In this document: positions 44,894-53,135 of the stretch, piece by piece
Layout: each line of letters opens with the position of its first letter
How positions within the stretch are numbered: the first letter of the stretch is position 1
Source: an uncultured Cryptobacterium sp.
Lineage (GTDB): Bacteria; Actinomycetota; Coriobacteriia; Coriobacteriales; Eggerthellaceae
DNA length: 64,000 bases
Assembly (NCBI GenBank): GCA_958410215.1
Contig: CATYOF010000001.1
Coordinates: forward strand, 62,001-126,000
Reading direction: 5' to 3'
Notes under the pieces: generated by a model
Told to the model about the DNA's origin: nothing
The model's database searches: none
What the model saw: only the letters and a program-made list of their open reading frames with translations
Translations under genes and position numbers: made by a program

Positions 44894-44968
44894 ATACCGC
44901 TTTCCTATCAAGCTCCTTTTTTGAATATGACCATCATGGAACGTTTAAAGCTTAAATAATCCTTCTCT

Positions 44969-45018
44969 CAACTATCGAGTATTACTCGATAGTTGCTGGG
45001 CTACGGCAAGAATTGCCG
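44969..45018. repeat. Pair of perfect inverted repeats next to an integrase remnant
   Basis: CAACTATCGAGT (44969-44980) and ACTCGATAGTTG (44984-44995) form a perfect 12-bp dyad with ATT in the centre. A second dyad CGGCAA-GAA-TTGCCG follows at 45004-45018. Neither is followed by a T run. Their position beside an integrase tail fits former recombination or attachment sequences, though this is inference. Confidence 0.6.
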
Positions 45019-45023
45019 AGTAG

Positions 45024-45236
45024 CGCGCGCCGCAGCATGTGTACCGCGGCACACTCGACAACGCCCACGGCTATCAGGCTTCGTTTTGCTTAGCAGGCGA
45101 GAGACGGCATGAACCCCGCGAAGTTGAAATACGTCATGGAGTATTCGGACCTTCAGTCACCTACAACACCTATACCCACCTTGAATCCGAAGACGCAAGA
45201 GACGACATGCTTCGCATGACGGATGACGTTACGTAG
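45024..45236 (+). pseudogene. Decayed C-terminus of a tyrosine recombinase (phage-type integrase)
   Basis: In one frame from 45106 the sequence encodes GMNPAKLKYVMEYSDLQS, matching the integrase segment before the catalytic Tyr (usual form: GMNP-x-x-L-x-Y-x-MGHSD). The following SVTYNTYTHLESEDARDD, which includes the Tyr of NTYTHL, lies in another frame from about 45153 and ends with a stop at 45236. A +1 frame change near 45150 and a stop at 45021 show that the gene is dead. The N-terminal and central integrase parts are absent. It marks an old integration or excision site. Confidence 0.75.
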
Positions 45237-45407
45237 GGTAAAGTGTACAAAGTCGTAAATCCAAGAGGTTTACAACCGAATTTACAACTTTTGTGACAGA
45301 AAATATCCGTTCACATACGACCCGATTCGGGATTCCGTAAATGTGGGTTGATATACCAGTAACGCCTATCATCTGCGGAAACTCTGATATATGAAAGGTT
45401 TTGAGAA
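45237..45407. promoter_or_regulatory. Upstream region of the tyrosine phosphatase gene
   Basis: No gene is seen in 170 nt. It holds a small palindrome CCCGA-T-TCGGG near 45322-45332 and several GTAAAT/TTTACAA segments. A promoter for the next gene is expected here. Confidence 0.35.
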
Positions 45408-45872
45408 GTGATAAAAATCCTATTCGTGTGTCATGGAAATATTTGTCGGTCGCCTATGGCGGAATTCGTTATGAAAGAATACGTCCGCAAAGCAGGCCTT
45501 GAAGATGCGATTTACATTGAATCTGCCGCTATGCATCGCGATGAACTGGGAAGCGATATTCATTGGGGAACTGAAGAAATACTAGATCGCTACCAAATTC
45601 CCCACACCCCTCGCCAGGCACGTCTTGCCACCAAAAAAGATTACGAAGTCTTTGACTACCTTATTGGTATGGATCGCTACAACATGCGCGATATGCTGCG
45701 CCTCTTTAACAACGACCCAAACCATAAATGCAGCCTTCTCATGGATTGGGTTGGTACTTCACGCGATGTAGCAGACCCTTGGTACACAGGCGATTTTGAA
45801 ACTACGTATGCAGACGTTGACGCGGGATGTATTGCACTGCTTGAACACCTCAAACAAACGTTGCATCACTAA
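45408..45872 (+). CDS. Low-molecular-weight protein tyrosine phosphatase
   Basis: The 154-residue protein begins IKILFVCHGNICRSPMAEFVMKEY, containing the CX5R phosphate loop with catalytic Cys and Arg (C-H-G-N-I-C-R-S). The general acid Asp lies in VADPWYTGDFETTY near the end. Length matches the family. Start is GTG at 45408. In bacteria these enzymes reverse tyrosine or arginine phosphorylation; no BY-kinase, McsB or capsule gene is near, so the partner is unknown. Confidence 0.94.
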   Translation: MIKILFVCHGNICRSPMAEFVMKEYVRKAGLEDAIYIESAAMHRDELGSDIHWGTEEILDRYQIPHTPRQARLATKKDYEVFDYLIGMDRYNMRDMLRLFNNDPNHKCSLLMDWVGTSRDVADPWYTGDFETTYADVDAGCIALLEHLKQTLHH

Positions 45873-46020
45873 GTGCTGTAATTAGTTTTCGCCATCAAAA
45901 GTGCAAAGACAAAACCAGCAAAGGATTGATGCATCTCCAGCAGAACGCACCTTCGTCAAACCTCACTCGCCTCTATAATAAAAGAAGCAAAACGAACGAA
46001 AAACGTTGAGGGGACAGGCC

Positions 46021-47391
46021 ATGTATAGCCCATTTCGCAACGAACAAGGCCAACCAAAAGATTTAGCTGACGTAACTTTTGAAGATTTGTCCCAACTGGC
46101 AGATCTCGAAGAAGGATACGTTCTTGAGTTCAAACGAACCTGGAACGAAAACGTGCGTAAAAAGATCCCTAAAATAATTGCATCTTTCGCGAATTCCCGA
46201 GGGGGATGGCTGATCATTGGCATTGCCGACGACGACAAATCGGTATGCCCCATCCCTCGTATTTCAGCCGACTTTTCACAAATTTTTGGCGAGCTTTGTC
46301 GTCACCATGTATCTCCTACTCCCCGTTTCGATGCTCGTTTTATTGTTGATCCCACCAACGACAAACAAGGCGTTGTAGTGGTGCAAGTCCACGAAGGAGA
46401 CTTTCCTCCCTATGTGGCAGATGGGGTCGTGGAAATTCGTGAAGGATCCACTTCGGGTCCCGCACTAGGATCCGCTCTTGTGGAACTCTATGGAAAAGCT
46501 ACAAAGCGCACCCAAGAAATTCGTGAGTTCTGCCAACGCACCATCTGGTATCCAGGAGACGACAGAGGAATATACTTGCCCGAAAACTCCCCTCATGGCG
46601 CTTATGTTCCCTTCTCAAACACCAAACAACACCACACCTCTGTTGCCATAAATACAACTCCTAACCAGCGCGCAGTTCCTATCCCACTGTTTAACCTTTA
46701 CTTCTTCCGCATGGGAAGTCGTGCCAATCAAAGTATTTCTCGCAGAGCTCTGGACACACACGTTGACGCTATGCGCAGCGCTTTTGTCCAACAAACCATG
46801 GAATGCCATGTGCAGCATGCTCATGACTCTCTTATCCTTCGAGCCTCTATTGCCATACCGGGAGGTCCTGCACATTCGGCTATTGAACTTTTCCCTGATG
46901 AATCAATCAAGCTCACGGTTCCCGCTATTATGCTTGAACTTGATGCCTACAAAAAAGCGGTTGATGAACTGAAGCAGGATGGCGTTGAAATTGTACCCGG
47001 TGCTCGTTTCATCGGCGCAACCCGTACGCTAAAGCGCGTTACGCGTATGGCATCAATCCTTGATCGATACGTTCGCGAACGAGGAATTTCGTGGACTAGC
47101 TATGCAGTAGCGTATGAACTGGAGAACATGGAAGGTGTCATGCTGTGGTCGGAAAAAGAAACATACCGCACCTATATTCGCAACCATGGGCTTCTGTTCT
47201 GCGGAACCACCGATGGACGGAGTCGCATTCGTTACTTAGACGATGGCGAACACAATTCATTCCGTGCGCGTCAATTTGCAGGAAGCCATTTCTTTGAGGC
47301 ATGCGGCTTGCCGCTGGGATCCCCTGATCCAGAAGACAACAAACTGGTAGACGCTCTTCTGCGAGATGGAAAGCCCTACCGTGCAGGGTAA
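46021..47391 (+). CDS. AlbA_2 (Schlafen-like) domain putative DNA-binding protein
   Basis: The protein of about 456 residues has an AlbA_2/divergent AAA_4 domain at residues 20-160: LEEGYVLEFKRTWNENVRKKIPKIIASFANSRGGWLIIGIADDDK, read in pieces, then PFYVADGVVEIREGSTS-like sequence (PPYVADGVVEIREGSTSG). The C-terminal 280 residues are not recognised. Members of this domain family include regulators and proteins linked to phage defence or mobile DNA, but no partner gene is present here. ATG at 46021 has GAGGGG 7 nt upstream; the longer frame would begin with TTG. It is monocistronic. Confidence 0.82.
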   Translation: MYSPFRNEQGQPKDLADVTFEDLSQLADLEEGYVLEFKRTWNENVRKKIPKIIASFANSRGGWLIIGIADDDKSVCPIPRISADFSQIFGELCRHHVSPTPRFDARFIVDPTNDKQGVVVVQVHEGDFPPYVADGVVEIREGSTSGPALGSALVELYGKATKRTQEIREFCQRTIWYPGDDRGIYLPENSPHGAYVPFSNTKQHHTSVAINTTPNQRAVPIPLFNLYFFRMGSRANQSISRRALDTHVDAMRSAFVQQTMECHVQHAHDSLILRASIAIPGGPAHSAIELFPDESIKLTVPAIMLELDAYKKAVDELKQDGVEIVPGARFIGATRTLKRVTRMASILDRYVRERGISWTSYAVAYELENMEGVMLWSEKETYRTYIRNHGLLFCGTTDGRSRIRYLDDGEHNSFRARQFAGSHFFEACGLPLGSPDPEDNKLVDALLRDGKPYRAG

Positions 47392-47511
47392 GTAAAGCAG
47401 GAACTTTACCACGCAAAGTGAGCATGTGATAGGTCTGGCTTCTTACCTGCGTAGCCCACTTCGCACATACGCGATGGCACCTGGTGGGCCCCGTCGCGCG
47501 GGGTAAGATAC

Positions 47512-48684
47512 TTAAGAAAGCACCCATGTCATCCCTGCATAAAAAAGTAAAAGAAGTACCAAGAACACCACATTGTAGAACGTAAAAGTACGCAAGTATT
47601 CACCGCGCTTTACCAACCCTTCGGTGGTAATAAGCTTAAACGAAATAATGCTTGCCATTGAGGCGATAAGAGTGCCAAGTCCACCTATATTAGTGCCCAC
47701 AATCAGCGCTTGCCACTGATCGGTAAAACCAGAAAGCAACAAAGCCGCAGGAACATTACTAATTACCTGACTCAACACCACTGAAGCCAACACGGGTGCC
47801 GTACCAATCAGTTGCGATACCAAATCGTGAATTAAAGGAATACGTCCCATGTTTCCCACAAAAACAAACAGCGCAACAAAAGTAAACAGTAGCCCATAAT
47901 CAATACGAGTCAATATCTTCCTATCAATAAGCAGCACCACTACAAGCACCACTACGCCGACAACATATACATCGACGACATCTGCTACCGCGCAAATACT
48001 CACCACAAACAACACCGCATACACCGCAGCGCAGAAACATTTTCTAAAAGGAAGGCAACTTCTTGTTTGATCCTTTTTGGTAGCTTGTGCCCTTGCAAGA
48101 GGTTTCGAATCTGCCGTGGTTCTCTTTCGAAATAGAACCACGAGAAAGATAAGCAGGAGCACCGCAGAAAATATTGTATAAGGTGCCATTACCTGCACAA
48201 ACGAATACATATCCATACCTGATACTTGGAAAAGATACAGATTTTGTGGGTTGCCCATAGGAAGAAGCATACTGCCTAGGTTTGCCGCAATAGTCATTAA
48301 GACAGCCACGGGACCCATATACTTGTCCATAGAGGCCCTATGCATAACCACAATCGCAAACGGAACAAAGGTAATAAGGGCAACATCGTTGGTTATAAAC
48401 ATTGAGCAGAAAAACGTAAGCAAAATAAGAGCAGCTGCAATCATAACTTTAGAATGCATGTGAGCAACTACCCATTCGCCCATAATACGAATAACGCCTA
48501 AAAAGCGAAGGCCTGATACCACAGTCATTAAGCAGAAAAGCAGCACTAACGTATGCCAATCGATATACGCTGCGTACTGAGCATCAAGCGGAACTGCTAT
48601 ACAGGAAAGAAGTGCCGTGAAAATCGAAATAACCAACACGGCATCCTTCGCAAGCACTGCTCGTATTTTTTCTATTATTCCCAT
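47512..48684 (-). CDS. SLC13/ArsB/NhaD-type anion permease
   Basis: The 390-residue protein has about 10-11 predicted helices, including VISIFTALLSCIAVPLD, VLLFCLMTVVSGLRFLGVIR, MIAAALILLTFFCSMFITNDVALITFVPFAI and QVISNVPAALLLSGF. The FITNDVA and ISNVPAA repeats are the re-entrant motifs of the ion transporter (IT) superfamily that includes ArsB, CitM and SLC13. The ion cannot be assigned; arsR or arsA are absent, which weakens an arsenite role. ATG at 48684. Confidence 0.87.
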   Translation of the reverse strand: MGIIEKIRAVLAKDAVLVISIFTALLSCIAVPLDAQYAAYIDWHTLVLLFCLMTVVSGLRFLGVIRIMGEWVVAHMHSKVMIAAALILLTFFCSMFITNDVALITFVPFAIVVMHRASMDKYMGPVAVLMTIAANLGSMLLPMGNPQNLYLFQVSGMDMYSFVQVMAPYTIFSAVLLLIFLVVLFRKRTTADSKPLARAQATKKDQTRSCLPFRKCFCAAVYAVLFVVSICAVADVVDVYVVGVVVLVVVLLIDRKILTRIDYGLLFTFVALFVFVGNMGRIPLIHDLVSQLIGTAPVLASVVLSQVISNVPAALLLSGFTDQWQALIVGTNIGGLGTLIASMASIISFKLITTEGLVKRGEYLRTFTFYNVVFLVLLLLFYAGMTWVLS

Positions 48685-48783
48685 GCGGCTATTGTAGTGT
48701 ACTTCCTAATTTGATTTGCTCTTACGAGGCTTATACGCACTGCGCCTCTTTACCATCCGTCTCGCAGCATGTGTGCGAACCCC

Positions 48784-48909
48784 TCTATCGGTTTCGAAAC
48801 ACATACGGCGCATTCTTTTAGCTACTGTTTTTGTCCCACGAACACGTACGGCGTATTCTTCCAGCTCCGGTTTTACCCCACAAACACGTTAGCACATTCT
48901 TCCACCTAC
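48784..48909. repeat. Three degenerate 42-bp tandem repeats
   Basis: Units at 48784-48825, 48826-48867 and 48868-48909 share the core AACACGTACGGCGTATTCTT (or close variants) at the same phase; a fourth begins with CGTTTTAGCTG and stops. The period is 42 bp. On the plus strand a 69-residue frame (48769-48978) runs through it with a repeated CPTNT/YPTNT pattern, but it has no ribosome site and reaches into rlmKL. I therefore treat it as non-coding. Confidence 0.75.
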
Positions 48910-48955
48910 CGTTTTAGCTGTGGAGGCACTATAGCACTACGGTCGGTACGCTCTT

Positions 48956-51352
48956 TTACTGCTGTTTTGGCTTCGTAAGTACGTAGCAAAAATGAATGCG
49001 CGGATTGCGAGAAAAATCTTCAGGTATAGTTTGGGCTGTAATATTTTCCATCGAAAGGCCCATATCACCTATCGCTTGCTCATCCAGCTTGAAACTACGC
49101 AAATTACCCGAAAACACAATCACGCCACCAGGAGCAACAAGATCAACGACACTGCTCAACAGTTTTACATGATCACGCTGAATATCCCACGTACGTTTTC
49201 CCATAGTTTTGGAATTGGAAAACGTTGGAGGATCCAAAAAGACCACATCATACGTATCGGTGGAATCGACAGCACTTGTCACACCTGCTGAACCCGCTAC
49301 ACCTGTCACACCTGCCAACCCCGCCGAACCCGCTACACCTGCCAAGCCCGCTGAACCCGCCGTTGCGATATTGCCCTGAGTTTGCTGTTTAGCCTGGTTT
49401 TCTACCCACGAAAGCACATCCGCCCGAATAAAGCGATGCTCTTTCCCCGTAAAGCCTGCCCGTTGCATGTTGCGGCGAGCCCAATCAAGGTAGGTTTGAC
49501 TCATATCAACGGTCGTGGTTTGCGAAGCGCCCTGTGCTGCCGCATGAAGCGTCGCCACCCCGGTGTAGGCAAACAAATTCAGGAACCGTTTCCCTTTCGC
49601 CATTTTTCCCACCAAAGAACGCGTAATACGATGATCCAAGAATAAACCGGTATCTAAATATCCCGATAAATCCACCTCAACAGGCAAACCGTCTTCTTCA
49701 ACAATAATCGAATACGACTGATGAGATTCTTTACGATACTGAGAACCGCCTCGATCTTGACGACGAACACGCGTAAACAAGCGATCGTCGGGTACTTCAA
49801 AGGATGCTTGCGCAACTGCACACGCATCCTTAAAGCGACGAGCCGCTTTCTGGGGATCAATATCTTTAGGTGCCTGATATTCACTTACCAACACATGAAG
49901 CGCATGTGTTTCCTTTTCTTCGAAAACATCAACCGATACCGCATAGTCAGGAAGATCGGCATCGTATACCCGATAGGCATGAATGTTGTGCTTCGCAGCC
50001 CATTTTCTGCGCGTTTTAATCATTTTGCGCAAACGAGCAGCAAATTGTTCTGCATGCCCTGAAGAAACCGTAACGGCAACTTCCTTGCCTTCAAGCGTTA
50101 CCACCGTAAGCGCTTCTTTGCACGAGGTACCCAGCTGATAATCGCGTAAAACAGTTTCAAGCGCGCCATTGTACACCGGAAGAGTACGTTGCGCATCATA
50201 ACCAAGCGATGAATCAATTAAAGCATCAGGCGAAATGAGGCACATCCTCCAAGCATCAGAAAGGCAATCGAGACCCTGAGATAATTCAGCATAAAACGCA
50301 TCGAGGTTATCTCGTAAAAGACGCACACCATAGGGAGGATTACAGGCTATAAGGCCTGGTTTTTGCGTATCAATATCAAAGCGCTGAAGCGTATCGGAAA
50401 GTTGTGCAACATTCGCGCAAACAAACTGTACTACCTGTGCCAACCCCGCACGACGCGCATTACCTTGTGCTATTTCAATTGCGCGCGCATCAATATCCGC
50501 ACCAATCAGCTGTGGAACGTTTTCAAGGCCAGCTTCGAAACGATCATCCGCATCTGCCAGCAAAGCGTCAAAGGCATCTGCATCAAAATCGGCATTACCT
50601 TCGAACCCCCAGTAATCGCGCGAAAGTCCCGGTGCGCGATCGGTCGCCATCATGGCGGCTTCCAACACCAACGTACCGCTGCCGCATGTTGGGTCAACAA
50701 AAGCAGGCGCATCAACAATAGATTGACCCTTGCGCTTCGCCTCAGCACGACGCAATGCTGGAGAGGCAAGGTGATCCCAACTGCCCCATACCAGCATACC
50801 TGCCGCAAGAGCCTCTTTTAAAGGTGCTTCTACCGTTTCGCCCTGTTCGCGATACCCGCGCCTGTGAAGTGATTCACCCGCATAGTCAATCGAAATGGTA
50901 GCTTTTTTGTTATGAATTAAAACCCACAGTGGAACATCGGCACGATGCGTTGCCACATCGGGACGAAATCCGCGTTGTGCACGTAAAGAATCACATACCG
51001 CATCCTTTACCTTAAGGGCACTAAAATGCGAATTGCGTAGAGCTTCGTTTCCACCACGAGCCGTAACAGAAATAGTTGCATGAGGACCAATGAAATTCAT
51101 CCAAGGCAGCGCTTTTGCCCCCTGATAAAGTTCTTCAGCGCTCGTTGCGCCAACACGTCCCACAACCCGCAGCACACGGGAAGCAATGCGCGACCACAAG
51201 CAGATTCGATACCCATCGGTCTTTGTGCCAAAAAACGCAACGCCGCTTTTAAGGGGACGCACCCGCTGCGCACGAAGACGTTTTAGTTCATCAGCTAAAA
51301 GTTGTTCAAATCCCTTAGGGCAGGTTGCAAAAAATTCAAAGGTTTCACTCAT
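48956..51352 (-). CDS. rlmL: Bifunctional 23S rRNA methyltransferase RlmKL (m2G2445/m7G2069)
   Basis: The 798-residue protein has an N-terminal THUMP domain (FFATCPKGFEQLLADELKRL...), a first methyltransferase domain with DPTCGSGTLVLEAAMMATDRAPG and LIACNPPYGVRL (NPPY), and a second one with DHRITRSLVGKMAKGKRFLNLFAYTGVATLHAA and DVVFLDPPTFSNSK. This is the fused RlmL-RlmK layout known from E. coli. An unusual Gly/Ala/Ser/Val repeat interrupts the second domain at about residues 663-690. The gene is alone, between two intergenic regions with hairpins. Confidence 0.95.
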   Translation of the reverse strand: MSETFEFFATCPKGFEQLLADELKRLRAQRVRPLKSGVAFFGTKTDGYRICLWSRIASRVLRVVGRVGATSAEELYQGAKALPWMNFIGPHATISVTARGGNEALRNSHFSALKVKDAVCDSLRAQRGFRPDVATHRADVPLWVLIHNKKATISIDYAGESLHRRGYREQGETVEAPLKEALAAGMLVWGSWDHLASPALRRAEAKRKGQSIVDAPAFVDPTCGSGTLVLEAAMMATDRAPGLSRDYWGFEGNADFDADAFDALLADADDRFEAGLENVPQLIGADIDARAIEIAQGNARRAGLAQVVQFVCANVAQLSDTLQRFDIDTQKPGLIACNPPYGVRLLRDNLDAFYAELSQGLDCLSDAWRMCLISPDALIDSSLGYDAQRTLPVYNGALETVLRDYQLGTSCKEALTVVTLEGKEVAVTVSSGHAEQFAARLRKMIKTRRKWAAKHNIHAYRVYDADLPDYAVSVDVFEEKETHALHVLVSEYQAPKDIDPQKAARRFKDACAVAQASFEVPDDRLFTRVRRQDRGGSQYRKESHQSYSIIVEEDGLPVEVDLSGYLDTGLFLDHRITRSLVGKMAKGKRFLNLFAYTGVATLHAAAQGASQTTTVDMSQTYLDWARRNMQRAGFTGKEHRFIRADVLSWVENQAKQQTQGNIATAGSAGLAGVAGSAGLAGVTGVAGSAGVTSAVDSTDTYDVVFLDPPTFSNSKTMGKRTWDIQRDHVKLLSSVVDLVAPGGVIVFSGNLRSFKLDEQAIGDMGLSMENITAQTIPEDFSRNPRIHFCYVLTKPKQQ
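49281..49361 (-). repeat. Coding minisatellite inside rlmKL
   Basis: Units built on ACACCTG...AACCCGCT (plus strand) repeat with lengths of 18, 9, 27 and 27 bp, all multiples of 9. They encode GSAGLAGVAGSAGLAGV-type residues on the minus strand. The repeat sits in a loop of the C-terminal methyltransferase domain between the Asp of the SAM site (RFIRADVLSW) and the catalytic DPP motif. The preceding 14 bases (49271-49284) equal one arm of the palindrome after rpoD. Confidence 0.85.
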
Positions 51353-51547
51353 ACATAACCTATTCGTTCAGTCGAGCTATTTCACCGTTTAAGTGACCCA
51401 TTAATAGTTACAAAAAACAACAAGCAGGGCTAGGCTGAGTGTAGATGACGCAAATAATTTGTGAAGTATACCTAAGTATGTGAGCAAATCCCAGAACATC
51501 AGCTGCACCAACCTGGGCCTACGCAGTGTCATGACGTTTAATACGAC

Positions 51548-51573
51548 TTGCGGCGGTTGAAAAACCGCCGCAA
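51548..51573. other. Strong hairpin with GAAA tetraloop
   Basis: TTGCGGCGGTT and AACCGCCGCAA form a perfect 11-bp stem closed by GAAA. It lies between rpoD and rlmKL, about 80 nt after the rpoD stop. Only short T stretches follow on either strand, so it may be a terminator of the rho-assisted kind or an RNA-stabilising element. Confidence 0.7.
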
Positions 51574-51613
51574 AGTTTAATCCTTTAAGTAATAGCAACA
51601 ACGCCCCACAATA

Positions 51614-51640
51614 GTGACAAGTGCCCTGAGCACTTGTCAC
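51614..51640. repeat. Palindromic element after rpoD (copy 2)
   Basis: Perfect 11-bp arms GTGACAAGTGC and GCACTTGTCAC around CCTGA. The 27 bp match the copy after trpS at 24 positions. It starts 9 nt after the rpoD stop on the same strand as rpoD. No T run follows. Confidence 0.8.
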
Positions 51641-51649
51641 ACGCAACGC

Positions 51650-53050
51650 TTAATCTTCCAGATAGTCCTTCAACTTCTGAGAACGTGAAGGATGGCGAAG
51701 TTTAGCTAACGTCTTGGATTCAATCTGACGAATACGCTCACGCGTTACTCCAAATTCTCGACCAACCTCTTCCAAGGTACGAGGATGACCATCTTCCAAG
51801 CCAAAACGCAAAGAAATTACTTTACGTTCACGCTCTGCCAAGCCTTCCAGTGTTTTAGCAAGCTGCTCCTGCAACATACTAAAACTTGCCGCATCGGGAG
51901 GCACAATAGCAGCATCGTCTTCAATGAAGTCACGCAACTGAGAATCTTCTTCTTCACCGATGGGAGTTTCCAGCGATACGGGCTCCTGAGAAATTTTTTG
52001 GATCTCACGCACACGCTCTGGAGTCAAACCCATTTCTTCTGCAATTTCTTCAGGAGTAGGTTCACGACCAAGCGATTGCAGCAACTGACGCTGAATTCGA
52101 ACCAGTTTATTGATGGTTTCAACCATATGAACTGGAATACGAATGGTACGTGCTTGGTCTGCAATAGCGCGCGTAATAGCCTGACGAATCCACCACGTTG
52201 CATACGTAGAAAACTTAAAGCCCTTGGTGTAGTCGAACTTTTCTACCGCACGAATAAGACCCAAGTTGCCTTCCTGGATAAGATCTAAGAACAACATGCC
52301 ACGACCAACGTAGCGCTTTGCAATGGAAACTACCAAACGCAAGTTAGCTTCAATGAGCTGCTGTTTTGCATCCAACCCAACCTGTTCAACACGAGAAAGG
52401 CGGCGGCGTTCGCGGCGTTCGAGTTCAATACCCTCTTCTTCGGCCTTTTCAAGTTCCTCGGTCGCTGCAACGCCTGCTTCAATTTTCATTGCCAGGTCAA
52501 TTTCTTCTGCAGCAGTAAGCAGCGAAACCTTACCGATTTCTTTTAAGTACATACGAACAGGATCGCCCGTTAAAAGAGCCACTGACGAATCGCCCGTTTG
52601 TTTGCGATTGCGCGAACGCTTGGACTTAGACTTGCCAGTAACCTTCGGAGGAGCAATTTCAACGGTAGCCTTAAGCTCTTCTTCAGGAATACCTTCAAGA
52701 AGACTTTCGTCGGTTAAATCGCTTTCCTTCACATCAGAATCATCATGTACATCATGCAATGAAGGTTCTGTGTTGGATTCAAGAATGTCTTCGGTTTCTT
52801 CATCTTCCGAATCTACTACGCTAGCAGCCTTGGCTTCTTCCGCCTTTTTCCTTGAAGATGCCGCACTTTTAGCCTTTGCGGTTTCCTTCTTTGCTGTAAT
52901 CTTTTTTGCGGGAGCCTTTTTCGTAGAAGATGACGCCGTGGTCTTCTTTGTAGTAGCTTTTTTAGCAGGAGTTTTCTTAGTCTTGCTTTCCGTTTCTTCC
53001 TTCGTTTCGGTTGGCTTTGATACTGAGCCTTGAGAGGAAGCCTTTGCCAC
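51650..53050 (-). CDS. rpoD: RNA polymerase primary sigma factor (sigma-70 family)
   Basis: The protein of about 466 residues has the sigma-70 regions: 1.2 ([25 protein letters not shown]), 2.1-2.4 ([61 protein letters not shown], in pieces), 3 ([17 protein letters not shown]) and 4.2 ([29 protein letters not shown]). The first 115 residues are Lys/Ala-rich with PAKK/TAKK repeats and then acidic, as in actinobacterial SigA. I prefer GTG at 53050, which has AAGGA 6 nt upstream; ATG at 53077 in the same frame lacks one. Confidence 0.97.
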   Translation of the reverse strand: MAKASSQGSVSKPTETKEETESKTKKTPAKKATTKKTTASSSTKKAPAKKITAKKETAKAKSAASSRKKAEEAKAASVVDSEDEETEDILESNTEPSLHDVHDDSDVKESDLTDESLLEGIPEEELKATVEIAPPKVTGKSKSKRSRNRKQTGDSSVALLTGDPVRMYLKEIGKVSLLTAAEEIDLAMKIEAGVAATEELEKAEEEGIELERRERRRLSRVEQVGLDAKQQLIEANLRLVVSIAKRYVGRGMLFLDLIQEGNLGLIRAVEKFDYTKGFKFSTYATWWIRQAITRAIADQARTIRIPVHMVETINKLVRIQRQLLQSLGREPTPEEIAEEMGLTPERVREIQKISQEPVSLETPIGEEEDSQLRDFIEDDAAIVPPDAASFSMLQEQLAKTLEGLAERERKVISLRFGLEDGHPRTLEEVGREFGVTRERIRQIESKTLAKLRHPSRSQKLKDYLED

Positions 53051-53135
53051 GTTATTTCCTTCCCACGATTCATTCATACTTAGCGAAAACTTCGCTAGAG
53101 AAACATCGAATCATTATACCTCTAAATAACCAAAC

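Noticed and set aside
45408..47391. A defence island built on the tyrosine phosphatase and AlbA_2 genes beside an integrase remnant
   Set aside because: The genes are separated by intergenic DNA, have no nuclease or effector partner, and only proximity supports a link.
47392..47511. GC-rich palindromic sequence between convergent genes as a small RNA
   Set aside because: Short complementary pieces such as CCCCG-TCGCG-CGGGG occur, but no promoter or consistent fold supports an RNA gene; a shared terminator is enough.
51401..51646. An 81-residue frame between rlmKL and rpoD
   Set aside because: It runs through two hairpin elements and has no ribosome site or family-like sequence.
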